Assembly: GCF_004664715.2 (NCBI RefSeq)
Contig: NC_051074.1
Location: 17,027,678 to 17,091,677, forward strand
DNA: 64,000 nt
From: Peromyscus leucopus
Lineage: Eukaryota > Chordata > Mammalia > Rodentia > Cricetidae
Reading direction: 5' to 3'
Part shown: piece after piece, positions 37,146 through 48,654 of the stretch
How the letters are laid out: each line of letters begins with the position of its first letter
How positions within the stretch are numbered: the stretch's first letter is position 1
Program-made: the position numbers and the translations under genes
The notes under the pieces: model-generated
The model's input: only the letters and a program-made list of their open reading frames with translations
What the model was told of the DNA's origin: nothing
The model's database searches: none

Positions 37146-37276
37146 GTTTTGTTTTGTTTTGTTTTTTGTTTTATCGAGACAGGATTTCTCTGTGTAATTT
37201 TTGGTGCCTGTCCTGGATCTCACTTTGTAGACCAGGCTGGCCTCTGCCTCCCAGGTGCTGGGATTAAAGGCATGAG
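37146..37276 (-). mobile_element. B1 SINE, opposite orientation
   Basis: GTTTT-rich tail on the left, then 'cgagacaggatttctctgtg', 'tagaccaggctggcctctgc' and 'gtgctgggattaaaggcatg'. It lacks the middle 'gaactcacagagatctgcc' region, an internal deletion. It forms an inverted pair with the B1 80 bp to its left. Confidence 0.85.
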
Positions 37277-37967
37277 AATTCTATTACTTACTAAGTGGTG
37301 GGAGTGATAATGTTCTGCCCTGTGTTAAATTAATAAGATTAGACTAATTTATTAAACAGGTTCAAAGATATTATCCTAAATTTAGAGAATATAAATAATT
37401 TACAAACAATCTTAAAGCAGAATTTGTTTTCTAAACCTGAAATAAAACTCTAAATAACAATTATGTCTGAAATATGTTCAAGAAATTTTATAATTAAAAG
37501 CTCACCTCAAAAAATTGAAAATATGTAGCCCAGGGGAAAATGTAGCACTTTTGGCACCCATCTTCTAAAAAACCACATCTATATTTAAAATAAGGTAAGT
37601 AATTTTAAGAATATCAACAACTTCTATATAAATATTCAATGCCCATGTGCCTTGAAAGAAAATTAATTTGACTATATAATTCCCCAATTTTTCACTTATA
37701 ATTTTAGTTAAAAATATTATGATACTAATTTAAAGTTATAAGATAGATGGTAATCATGTTTAATCTATAAATTTGAAACTTGATATAATTGAATATACCT
37801 AACTTAGAAACAGCATAATAACAGAAACATCAAAATCGAAGAGTATTTTGAATATCAGAAATAAAACTGTAGAAATATGTCAAAATTTAGATTTATATAG
37901 TTTATAATCTATCAATGAAAATTGTGAATTTAGGTCCATTCATTTATACATTTTTGCATTGATAATG
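37277..37967. other. Unassigned AT-rich DNA
   Basis: Nothing recognised. Confidence 0.4.
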
Positions 37968-37981
37968 ATCATCACATTTTT

Positions 37982-38289
37982 TGTATTACTTAAACTGTTG
38001 GCTCAGGCTTCTTGCTATCTAGTTCTTCTATCTTAAATTAACCCATTTCTATTAGTCTATAAGTTGCCACGTGGCTCATGGCTTACCGGTACCTTACATC
38101 TTGCTTGTCATGGTGGTGGCTGGCAGCGTCTCTCAGCCTTCCACTTCCCAGACCTCTCCTCTCTCTTTGTCCTGCCTATACTTCCTGTCTGGCTACTGGC
38201 TAATCACTGTTTTACTTATCAACCAATCATCCACAGTACTTCCCCTTTTTATGGTGGCGGCTGGCAGCGTCTCTCTGCCTCAGCCTTCA
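37982..38289 (-). mobile_element. LTR-derived retrocopy with 14-bp target duplication
   Basis: The perfect direct repeat ATCATCACATTTTT lies at 37,968-37,981 and 38,290-38,303. Read on minus, the insert holds 'gctggcagcc'-rich leader sequence, 'tgtggatgattggttgataag', 'gattagccagtagccagac', 'gccatgagccacgtggc' and 'taatagaaatgggttaattt', the LTR family also present at 6,702-7,065 and 63,036-63,414. The segment 'tggYggctggcagcgtctct' occurs twice (38,114 and 38,255). A 14-bp duplication with an A/T-rich 3' junction is the mark of L1 target-primed insertion, not of integrase. Confidence 0.65.
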
Positions 38290-38303
38290 ATCATCACATT
38301 TTT

Positions 38304-39490
38304 ATGGAAAAATTGGAATACAAATAAATATTTTTAACAGGAATATTTTCTTTAAAACTGTGATAAGTGAACAAGTGTGTGTAAGAAATCTCAATATTCT
38401 CATAAAGTTATAATTTGGAAGTATTTGTATGATACATTCATATATATATTTTCCTAGAGAGGATCTTTAGTTGATTAATAATACCTATCAATGATACAGA
38501 TAACTGATGAGCTATATTCAGATAGGAAAGCTTCCCAGAACTATTTTTACTATCTAATGTATATTATATATGTGTGTATGTATATATACATATATAATTT
38601 GAATATATATATATGTGTTTTTCAATATTAAATTTAAAATTTAAATATACCTTTTTATGAAATATACCATGCCTAGAACATCAATGTTATTATCAACTGC
38701 AAGTTTCTGAACATTTTGCATTTTGTAACTCTGGGATTATAACTTCAAGGCAATCCCCATTCCCTAATTCATCTTCCAAGCCTAAACTTCTGGAGAATTT
38801 AGCCTAGACACAATTTCATGTCTTCCATCTCTATCTTGGCTGGCCATAAATAAAAGTAGTGGGTACTTGTTGAATTTATGTATATCACAAAATTACCAGC
38901 ATCATTAAAATACTGCATTGCAGTGTTTATAATTATATCTCTAACAGTTAAAATAGATTTTAGTATATCAATTTGAGCAATGGCATGTGCAGTTGTGTTG
39001 AAATATCTCTGAACAAAATGTAGGTGCACTTTAAGAACTGTAATTAGAATTTGGATTTTAAAAAAAGACAGAGGACTGTAAAATATTATACACTATCACC
39101 TTGATTTTGTTGTTGAACGCTGATGTAAAGCTTTAGCTTCTATCAAAAATAATATCATCACCATCAGTATGAGAGGGTCATCAGAAACGTGACCAAAGAA
39201 ACATACCACAAAATAAATCAATATGACATATTAATATTGTTGATCATATAAAATAATTTCATATGACAACATGTGACTAACAGCAAAATGGCAGTGAATC
39301 CTTTATGGAAATATCACCTGGCTTGTGAAATTCTATGTTCTTTTTAGGAATGATCTAGACTCTTCTGGAAGGAAATGTACTCTGTGGAAGGGTAGGAAGT
39401 AGCCTTTAGTGTGCAAGTGTAATGTCTTCAACTGTAATTTATGTCACTTCAGAAAAGTCATTATTTCATAATCCAAAATTCTTCCTTTTT
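38304..39490. other. Unassigned AT-rich DNA
   Basis: TA-rich tract at about 38,560-38,615. No gene or known repeat. Confidence 0.4.
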
Positions 39491-39524
39491 TGTTTTACAG
39501 GGAGATTGAAATTGAAATTAATAC

Positions 39525-39726
39525 CTTAATGTGGAAGCATGATGAACTGCCTGTCAGTGAGGTCCATGCTTCCACTTTACGAAGTTCAATATCTAGTTCT
39601 TCTTGGGACGGTGACTCATCCTCAGCGAAATCATTTGTGGCAGGACAGAGAGAAGAGAGACTGTGTTCCTTTAGCAGAATATGAAATTTCTTGTAGGTTC
39701 GCATTACAGCTGATTCAACTTTACAG
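39525..39726 (-). CDS. Candidate coding exon, unidentified gene
   Basis: A 202-bp minus-strand stretch bounded by a possible acceptor (...attgtcttcag|C at 39,726) and a good donor match (ATTAAG|GTATTA at 39,525). It stays open in one frame for 67 codons after one leading base. The translation is acidic and protein-like, with 'SPSQEELDIELRKVEAW' followed by 'TSLTGSSSC'. At least four CpGs ('cttacgaa', 'ggacgg', 'agcgaa', 'ttcgca') lie in a region where CpG is rare, which suggests constraint. The acceptor has a weak pyrimidine tract. I do not recognise the protein; the short acidic, possibly helical character is all that can be said. The plus strand of the same DNA is also open, and a pyrimidine tract plus 'acag' ends at 39,500, so the strand is uncertain. 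It could be an exon, an exon-derived pseudogene fragment, or a conserved non-coding block. Confidence 0.33.
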
Positions 39727-40411
39727 CTGAAGACAATTTTATGTGCACGTTTATATCCTTTACTACCCAGTAATAAGGCTGGATGCTAGAGAAAAACTGG
39801 ATGTAACAAGGAAGCAAAGGATCAGTTTTCAGGCAAGAAGTTCATTGCTAATCTTGGATACAGACATTTTAATGCTGCAACTTATGTAGTGCTATTATTA
39901 TTCAGGTCAACAGTGAAAGTCTTATCATCATTTTATTTCTCATGCTATAGATTACAGTTGTCTCTAAATTTAAAAAAAATAGCATTGTGTTATCATTTAC
40001 TTATGGCTGGAAATGCAGATGAGATAATTTTCTTTTTCTAAAATTTACTTTCATGATAACATATCTCAGGATTTTGGCTAAGTAAATATAAAAACAATGA
40101 CTTCACAATATTTTAATTTGGGTCTGTTTAATACAAGGGTGAAACATATATCAATTCTTTTTGTGTGTAAACTTCTAGTTGATGAGAAAAGTTGAGATAT
40201 TTTACAACTAGGAAAAATACAAGTATTATAGGTTTCCTTGCATATCAATAAAATTAGGAGGCAACAGCTTTCCAAAAATACCTTATAAATGTTCTGCAAA
40301 GACAGAAGAAGATAAAGTGGGGTCTGAAGAAATTGCATAAGTGATGAGGACCACTTGATGTTCTTCCAGGCTTTGAGTTTCTCAGAACACGTCCTGTGGC
40401 TTAACTGTCAC
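39727..40411. other. Unassigned AT-rich DNA
   Basis: Nothing recognised. Confidence 0.4.
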
Positions 40412-40516
40412 CTGACACTCTTAACTCTAGGGATCTGATGCTCTCTTCTGGTTTTCATGGTTATTACATACATACAGAATAGGTATACATGCAAGTGTGT
40501 GCGTGTGCACACGCGT

Positions 40517-40569
<53 letters not shown>

Positions 40570-40625
40570 GAAAAACCACATACACACATTTACACCACAC
40601 AGAAATAAATAAAAATAAAATAAGA
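40412..40625 (+). mobile_element. 5'-truncated B3-type SINE with expanded (CA)n
   Basis: 'cttaactctagggatctgat' and 'gctctcttctgg' match the middle of B3. The CA-rich 3' part has expanded into a long repeat, and the end is 'aaataaataaaaataaaat'. The tRNA-like head is missing or unrecognisable. Confidence 0.6.
40493..40567. repeat. (GT)/(CA)n microsatellite with self-complementary centre
   Basis: GTGTGTGCGTGTGCACACGCGTGCACAC-type core (40,494-40,521) followed by pure CA to 40,567. The alternating purine-pyrimidine run with CG steps favours Z-DNA, and the inverted GT/CA arms can pair. Confidence 0.93.
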
Positions 40626-40919
40626 TGTGTGTGAAAGTGGACAATAAACAGTGCAGATATAAATGACTCACATCAAGTATATAAAATTTAAATTGTTCAA
40701 AATGTTTTTAATCATTCATGGTAACAGATTAAAATGGCATAACCTTTTGTTTTGCACCATCCTTTTATTTTCAATATATTCTCATTCCAAATTTTAATAT
40801 TCTACTGGACTCAGGAAAGTTACCCAGAGAGTAACAATTTTTCCTATACTTCAATGTCAGCACATTTTTAAACATAAGTGTTATTTAGGATTACACATCA
40901 CATTAAAATTGAACTTTAC

Positions 40920-41133
40920 TGGGTTGGAGAGATGGCACAGCAGTTAAGATGTGTGTTGCTTTCAGAAGACTCAAGCTCAGTTCCAGACAACCACATTAGC
41001 CAGCTGACAACCACCTGCAGCTCCTGCTCCATGGTTATATGAACTGACCTGCTTCTGAGGGCACCTGCACTCATATCTACACTTATACACTCACATACAC
41101 ATACAAAAAAATAGAATAAATCTTTAAAAAACT
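40920..41133 (+). mobile_element. B3-type SINE, full length
   Basis: 'gggttggagagatggcacag' (box A region), 'agctcagttccagacaac' (box B-like), 'ccacctgcagctcctgctcc' and 'tctgagggcacctgcactc', ending in 'agaataaatctttaaaaaac'. Confidence 0.85.
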
Positions 41134-41734
41134 AAACATACTCTTTTTTTGCATTTTTTTACTGGATATTCTTCGGAAATGAGATGAAGTCAATTCCCAC
41201 ATTTTAATGACTTATCAAAAAGTAGAAAAGGGTACTCTTCAAAAAAAATGAGATATAATATGTCGAAACCTAAAGGAATTCCTTCAAGTCTGGTCATAAA
41301 GCATGCTACCCAAACAGATAGAAACATTTGCACAGTTTCATCTCCAATGCAAAGATGGAGAGAAAAATGATAGCATCTGATGGATATAGCTGTTACATAA
41401 AACAGACAGAAAACATCTTCTTGACCTAAACATACACGTTTTGGTGTGAAGGTACTTTCAGAGTTCTTCCTGGTAACTGTGAGACACTTATTTACAGTTG
41501 TAAAAATTCAGGATATATTAGCTGAATTTTGCAAAGCTGAAAAACTCTGACCGTTTATACCTCCAGCTTTGTCTATTCTAATTATCTATGTTTTTCCTAT
41601 CATGAATTTTATGTTAATTTTCCCTTCGTGTTCACCACAGTTAAATGCATGGAAAGAAAATGGTAACTCAGTAAACTAATCCGTATAAAATAGAGTGTAA
41701 TGTGGTATTTAAATAATTTTCAAAAGTTATGGTC
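41134..41734. other. Unassigned AT-rich DNA
   Basis: Nothing recognised. Confidence 0.4.
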
Positions 41735-43110
41735 TACCTGGCGTCCTGCAGCCGAGCATGTAAGCACCACCACAATGAGCAGGTGGAGACATGGGAGAGG
41801 AGACTCAGCTGAACGTTCCATGTGCTGTGGAGAAAGATGAAACTGAAGACACAAAGGCAGGGAGAAAGAGGTTAATGTGAGCAGACTCCACTGCCATCTT
41901 GGGCCCTGTGATGCCTGGCGCTGTGCTGCCACTGAGGACCATGTCCGGGTCTGTGATGCTACCACAGCTGGGGTCCGTGTTGATGACCGTAGTCCACGTT
42001 ACCACTGAAGGCCAGATGAATATCCACAGTTTGCACTACCAACTGAGACCATGGTGATGTTTGCATCCAAAGGCCATGCTGTCAATCAGGGCATCTGGCC
42101 CAAGCTGCAGCCAAGGGCTAGGTCTGAGTCTGTGGTCCTACTGAACGAAGATGCCCATGGTCTGTGTTACCACTGAGGGTATTCAAGGGATCTAGCCTGA
42201 CACCTGAGGCCACGTTGATGTCTGAGGCCTATGCTGTCGCCAGAGCCATACAGATTGAGCTGAATAGCCTGTGCAGCAGGCTATTCACCCAGGGCCATGG
42301 TAACATCAGAGCCCAAGCTACAGCTGAAGATCATGTCTGTGCCCATAGTCCTACCACAGCTGGGGTCTGTGTTGATGTCCATGACCCATGTTAATCCGGA
42401 GGACCACGGAAGAGGTGGCCCTGATGGTCTAGGCACCAGAGAGATGATCCTGCTCCTTGCTAGCTGCCTCAGTGAGAGAGCTTCCCACCTCTCCGAGAAA
42501 TGGTCCCAGTGTCTGAGCACTGGATAGCTGGCCCTGACCCTCACCTGAGAGGGCCAGTCCCAGTGGAAGCCCAGACTGACCAACTTAGCTACCATACAGG
42601 TCCACATTTAGGGCTTTGAGTTTGCCTACCCCAACATCTATCCCATGTATGACCTGCTACAGTGCATGAAGAGACCAGTCCTGCAGAATCATTGGCCAGT
42701 CACAAAATCACCATGACTCGGGCAAAAGTAGGCTACTGGAGAGGAGTTTCAGTGAGGGTCCAGTATTGAAAGAGTAGTAGAAATCAGAGGCCTTGAACCA
42801 GACCAACAACTCATTGCAATAAACATTTGAAAGTAAAGCTGCTTTAGCAAAATGATATATATTGGGTGACATACCACAGCTCCCAAGGCCACTAAGACCA
42901 ATGTATATGTGATGGAGGAGAGTTGGGAAAGATGGAGGAGGAAAGTAGTTTTGTTATTGTTGCTTGTTTGGTTTTTTAATTACTTTTATTCTCTTTCATT
43001 TTTATTCTCTTTTTTGAGGGGAGGCTATAAGGGTGGAGAGCAGATATGGAAATACTGGGTAATGAGTGGGACTGGGGTGCATGATGTGAAATTCCCAAAA
43101 AATCAATTAA
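41735..43110 (+). mobile_element. Long L1 (Lx-type) GC-richer 3' UTR
   Basis: A long GC-richer block with degenerate tandem units of the 'gctaccacagctggggtc', 'gttgatgtccatgaccc' and 'accactgaggaccatgtc' type (41,930-42,400). It continues with 'ggccctgatggtctaggc', 'tgaccctcacctgagaggg', 'gaccaacttagctaccat' and 'acctgctacagtgcatg', ending in 'tgtgaaattcccaaaaaatc' and A-rich sequence. From memory these are parts of Lx-type L1 3' UTRs. Several open frames of 60-110 codons occur on both strands but belong to this repeat. Confidence 0.68.
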
Positions 43111-43224
43111 AAAATATACTAGTAAAAATTAAGTTATGCTGCGATCAATTAAAAAAAAAACTACAGATAGACTTTTTAATTAATTAATTAATTTTTATTT
43201 AAGAGATTCTAGACATTACATTCA

Positions 43225-43613
43225 CAACTGGCATTAGAATGGAGTATCTCCAGTGTAAAATCAATATGTGATGTGATAAGAGGATGCCACAGGAAGAAGA
43301 GAATCACTAAAAACTGGCTTGCAATAATGGCTTGTCCATTGGATATTGCTTGAAAACATTGCTCTCCAAATTAAAACTAGATTGCACTGTAGCACCAGTG
43401 ACAACCGGAGCCACACATCCATCCTGCACCCATTGGGAAGAAGAGGTAAGGCCCTATTTCCCAACTGGACAGCCCAGTTCTCTAGCCCCTGGGTCTGGGG
43501 CTGGGAGAGGGCACATTCTTGCCCCTCACCCCACTCACTGGAGCCACAGGTCCCACCTGCACCAATTGGAAGAAGAGGAGCGGGAATACCACCTGTATGG
43601 ATTGAAGGGAGAA
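43225..43613 (+). mobile_element. L1 5' UTR (promoter region) remnant
   Basis: Directly upstream of a degraded ORF1 start. It has two related units, 'ggagccacacatccatcctg' with 'gggaagaagagg' (43,405-43,448) and 'ggagccacaggtcccacctg' with 'ggaagaagagg' (43,541-43,580), about 134 bp apart, as in tandem L1 promoter monomers. Relatively GC-rich. Confidence 0.55.
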
Positions 43614-43945
43614 ATGGGTAGACGGCATTGTAAGAACACACTCAACAACGTAATGTGAGCAATATGGCGTCACCAGAACTTAGTGACCCTAGGACAGCAA
43701 GACCTGAATATCCCAATGCAGATGATGCAGAAGAAAACGATCTTTAAAATAACTTTATGAAGATGATAGAGGTCCTTAAAGAGGAAATGAAAAATTCCCT
43801 TAAAGAAATGGAGGAAAAGACAAACAATTGGAAGTAATCAATAAATCCCTTAAAGAAAGACAAAAAACCCAAAATAAAACAATCAGCCAGGTAAAGAAAA
43901 TCATTCAAGACTTGAAAATTAGAATAGAGGCATTACTAACACAGT
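43614..43945 (+). pseudogene. L1 ORF1 5' part, broken
   Basis: The start ATG at 43,614 is followed by the typical rodent L1 ORF1 leader. An in-frame TGA comes at 43,656. Recognisable sequence continues as 'agcaagacctgaatatccc', 'atgaagatgatagaggtcc', 'aaatgaaaaattcccttaaa' and 'gaaatggaggaaaagacaaac', which encode the lysine/glutamate-rich coiled-coil start of ORF1p. Further stops occur (for example TAA near 43,746 and at 'ggaagtaatc' near 43,834). Similarity ends at 'gaggcattactaacac' (about 43,942), before the RNA-binding domain. It is a dead fragment with no ORF2. Confidence 0.7.
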
Positions 43946-44558
<613 letters not shown>

Positions 44559-44797
44559 GCTTTTATCCTATTATACCAAACATTATAGAGACCACACCTA
44601 GATGTCCAAGTGATGATGCACATGTAGACTAGGATTGCCAAAGGAAGTAGAACCCATGGTTGGGTTGTGGGGCCACACTAAACAGAAAACTAAAACAATA
44701 GATGCTGGCAAGCACATGAACATCAGGGAGGCATGAGTGTACTACTAGTGACAAGACCAAAACAGGAAATCAAAATGAGTAGATGAAAGCAGACATC
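44559..44797. other. Unassigned DNA
   Basis: Nothing recognised. Confidence 0.4.
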
Positions 44798-44811
44798 AGC
44801 CTATGACTTTT

Positions 44812-44970
44812 TGTTTTGTTTTGTTTTTCGAGACAGGTTTTCTCTGTGTAGCTTTGTGCCTTTCCTGGAACTTGCTTTGGAAACCAGGCTGGCCTTGAAC
44901 TCACAGAGATCTGCCTGCCTCTGCCTCCTGAGTGCTGGGATTAAAGTTGTGTGCCACCACTGCCCGGCTT
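44812..44970 (-). mobile_element. B1 SINE with 14-bp target duplication
   Basis: GTTTT-rich tail on the left, then 'cgagacaggttttctctgtg', 'ggcctgaactc'-type sequence ('ggccttgaactcacagagat') and 'gagtgctgggattaaagttg', ending 'ccaccactgcccggc'. The direct repeat AGCCTATGACTTTT lies at 44,798-44,811 and 44,971-44,984. A fairly young minus-strand B1. Confidence 0.93.
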
Positions 44971-44984
44971 AGCCTATGACTTTT

Positions 44985-46364
44985 GATCAGACTCCAGGGT
45001 CCAAACCACTGCCACAATGGTGAATCTATGGCCATTTAATGATACACAAGGTTCTCTGCATTTAGTCAGGTCAGTGTTTAATTTGCTGCTGGAAATCATT
45101 GAGCACATCGGTTTAAAACTCAAAAATGAATCAGCAAGTTGGAAAGTATATTTAATTCATTTAGGTAGAGTACATTCTACCCAAATAAGACAGAAAACTG
45201 GTTCATTATTATTAAAAGCATCGAATTGTTTCCTGTTCTAAGTAATGTCTCCAAAATAATTTTCATATTTGGCAAGATTTCAGTGTCTTCTACATTGTAA
45301 AAACAGAACTGTCATGTTATGAACTGAAAGGTAAATTATAAACCTGCATGAAGGAACTGAATTTGAAATAGAGCAGGTGAAGCTTGGTCAGTTTCCAGCA
45401 AGAGAACTGCTTGAGGGCTGGTGATGTGGGAAAGAGCTTGACTGGCCTGCAGGAAGGGCAGAGCTTGACCCCCATCAATGCGAAGAACAGAACCTGAAAG
45501 TCTAAGACCTGTTTTCAGAAGGGATGTATAGAAGCCTGCCATCAACCTGAGGTCAAAATTTTTTCCCTCCAGAATTAGGCTTTTCAATTGTGTCATGTCT
45601 CTTCAATAACTGATGTTAATATGAATATCAGCTTGATTTTTTTTTTACTAGGATGAGAGACCATGAGGAAATCGTTATAGTGAAATGTCAAACATTATCA
45701 GTCATTTTTCAAAAAAAAAAAATCAAGTTACTAATGTAGACACAGAAAAAGGATTAGGAATAAAAATTTCAAGCCAAATAATTTTATGACTCATTTTTAT
45801 AGAGAAAATTATGTAAGTAATGCTTATACACTGTGAAGCTAGTGTCAACCTAATATGCAAAGTGGCATGTTATTATTACTTGTTATCAAATATATATCTT
45901 GTATATCTTGACCTTTAGCAAATTGACCCAGGAAAATGTTTTAATGAAAATCTCACTATATTCTACATAATTAGAATGGGTTAATATATTATTTAATTTT
46001 CATGCTCGGCCAAAATTTGAACAATTTAACAATCATTTTAATTATTTAAAAAGCTTAGGAAATCAGGAAAATATTTTCTTCATTCCTTTGTCTATGGTAT
46101 TTGTAAGGTTTGAGGTGACTGAAAAGCTTTAACATAATTATTCAACTAAACTGCCATCTGTACTGGCATGTACAGGATTGCATTAAGTGATTTATTAAAA
46201 TTTGACAGATATCATTTGCTGAATGCAAGGACAACAAAACCCAGTAATCTAACAGTATTGCCACTAGCCAAATATTTTATATATGTATTGACGCTAACCA
46301 AATAAATATTTTATATTTATATTATATATTATATATATATATGATTATTTTAAAAAATCATGAG
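44985..46364. other. Unassigned AT-rich DNA
   Basis: The block at 45,340-45,600 is less AT-rich and open for 86 codons on the minus strand (leucine-rich, no motif known to me), possibly an old repeat. TA-rich at 46,300-46,345. No gene supported. Confidence 0.35.
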
Positions 46365-46876
46365 GCAGAGGTCTACAAAAGTACCACTGAGTTACTTTTG
46401 TGTTGCTCATCTAATCCTGGACATTTGGGAATACCCTAAAATGTGGTTAATGTACCCAGTGAGACTCCATTGGAGAAAACTAATTTTTCCTTTGTAAGTA
46501 GGTATCAATTGCATATAGTTCCTTGATTAGGTCTAGTGAGTGTTGTCCACATACTCTTTTCACCTGTCAGGCTTGAACCTATGTAGACCCTGTGAGTTGT
46601 TCCATAGTCACTGTGAGTTCATGTTTGCATCAGTCCTGTTGTGTTTGGAAATATTGTTTCATTGAGTTATCCATTCCCTCTGACTCTTACAATTCCTCCA
46701 ACACCTCATCTGCATAGATCTCTAACCCCTGAAGGTAGCGGTTTGAAAAAAACACATCCCATTTAGAACTGAGTTCTCCCACGTCTTACTCTCAGCCATT
46801 GCACAGTTAAGGGTCTGTGTGTTATTTCCAGTCTCCCATAAGAAGCTTTTCTAATGATGGCTGAATGGGCTACTAA
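46365..46876 (-). mobile_element. L1 (Lx-type) 3' UTR, 3' part of inverted copy 3
   Basis: Minus-strand L1: 'cagtgagactccattggaga' (46,458), 'tgtagaccctgtgagttg', 'catcagtcctgttgtgtttg' and 'agaagcttttctaatgatgg'. Same order as 8,877-9,290. The extreme 3' tail on the left is eroded into TA-rich sequence. Confidence 0.75.
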
Positions 46877-46884
46877 TCTTAAAA

Positions 46885-47890
46885 AAAAACTATGAAATTC
46901 TCAAGTAAATATATATAACATGAAAAAAAAATCATCCCAACTGAGGTAACTCAGACCTGCAGAAATAAATATTGTATGTTTTCTCTTAGATGTGGATATT
47001 AACTTTGCAGCCATCAATATGTGTGCTACAATCTGTATAACTTAGAGGTTAGGTACCCAGTTAGGGACTAAAATGGAGGAAAGGATCTCCCTATGAAACA
47101 TAAAGAGAATGTACTATTATAGACATGGGAAACCAGTGTGGGAATATTAATGTGGAGGGGAATGGAAGAGAGGCATAAAGGAGAGCGTATGGGGAAGGAC
47201 ACCTAACACTAGGAGCCATTGAGGTCTGTATGGAAACTTGCCTATGAAGAAGCTTCCTAAGACACACACACACACACATATGAAAGAAATCTTCATGGAA
47301 TTACTAAATGATTTGGACAACAATTCCTAACTAGGCATCTCCTACCACCGAATGAGACATCCAGTGCTAGGAATGGATTGTATTTAGTTGAGTCATGTTT
47401 GGCCAAAGGGGACCCGTAGATGCCCTTAACATCTCAGGCTATTGTCAAAGCTATTGCTTGCTTTCCACAAATTTCTGGTAAAGCTGTACTACTCAAGAAA
47501 ATACTTTCATATCTTGTTGAACACAAAGAAGTCAAGCTGGTACATAACCAGAGCCTTCATCCCTACTGACTAGTGTTCGTACCATTGGAAGGTACTTTGT
47601 ATGCTACCAGGGGAGAAAGATCATCATCAAGGTGTCTAAAAACCCTGTCGCCTATACTAGTAACCTGCTATGAGATAGACTTGAGTAATAGCAGCACAGA
47701 TGTTAGAATAGTAACCAATGCCTTTCTGATTGGATTGAGGCCCATTCCTTGAGATGGAACTCATGTCTGATACTTCTTGGGTTGACGAGAAACTGAGACT
47801 GGATAGGCCATGGGCCTAGAGTGAACCCAATTCTATTGTTCTGCTAAAGGAACATTGCATTAAAAAAAAATCACTTCTATCCTACTATGC
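46885..47890 (+). mobile_element. L1 ORF2 end and 3' UTR, upstream segment of inverted copy 3
   Basis: Plus-strand L1: 'tcatcccaactgaggtaac', 'tgttttctcttagatgtgg', 'gacacctaacactaggagc', 'gaatgagacatccagtgc', 'ttgaggcccattccttgag' and 'attgttctgctaaaggaac', ending 'cttctatcctactatgc'. In copy 1 (2,070-2,140) the word equivalent to this end is immediately followed by the word that starts the neighbouring minus block. The inversion junction therefore loses almost nothing. A short (CA)n lies at 47,263-47,278. Confidence 0.75.
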
Positions 47891-48654
47891 ACTTTAACAA
47901 AAGCGATTCGGGAAGACGCTAGATTCAGGATTAAAGTGTGTTAAACACAGAAGAACTTTCCCATTTGAGAACTTAGTGCCCTTTTTATGATTCTTATGGC
48001 TTACTTTTCTTTTCATGAAACCTAACATTTTATTAAATGATCAAAGCCAAACTAAAAATGTTGTTGTTTTAAACATTTTAAAATTTGTTTCAAGTGAATA
48101 TATGCTATTATGAAATACATAATTGAGCATTTTGATTTATTGTATGACTAAGATTGAGAAAATTACTGTATGTAATATGAACTTAGTAAATGCACAGTAC
48201 ACAAATAGATCCTAAAAGTTTATTCTTATCTATGATGCATTTTTTATGACTTTCCTTCAGGAATTTATTACTGTGACCTCTTCCCTAACCTTATTCACTT
48301 TTCCATTGTTAATTATTTTTGTTCTTTGAATGTCTCAATAATAATATTTCCCCCCCCAAAAAAAAGATTTTAAAATTGTTTATTTCCCTTCCTTTCTTTT
48401 ACAGTTTACTTTTGCCTTCTGGATCTTATTCTTCACAGCATCAGTTTCTAATCACTATTCTGTTGATCAGAAATTTTCTTTTTAATTAAATATTTATCGG
48501 TGAAAATATATTGCTATAAGTATAAATACCAGAGCATCTCTTTCAGTAGATGCCAAAAGTAGAAGTGATTATCCAGCCACTCATTCACCTCTGCTCTTAT
48601 GCTGCCATTCAGGATAACACCATCACAACTGAATCTCCACTCCAGGTGCAGTCT
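47891..48654. other. Unassigned AT-rich DNA
   Basis: C8A8-type homopolymer pair at about 48,350-48,365. Nothing else recognised. Confidence 0.4.

Noticed and set aside
41720..42607. Cluster of 76-108-codon frames in GC-richer DNA
   Set aside because: The DNA is an L1 3' UTR with degenerate tandem units; the frames follow its composition.
43261..43658. Frames of 91-126 codons on both strands
   Set aside because: They lie in an L1 5' UTR and end at the degraded ORF1 start.
45336..45596. 86-codon leucine-rich minus-strand frame
   Set aside because: Less AT-rich block but no recognisable protein family; more likely an old repeat.
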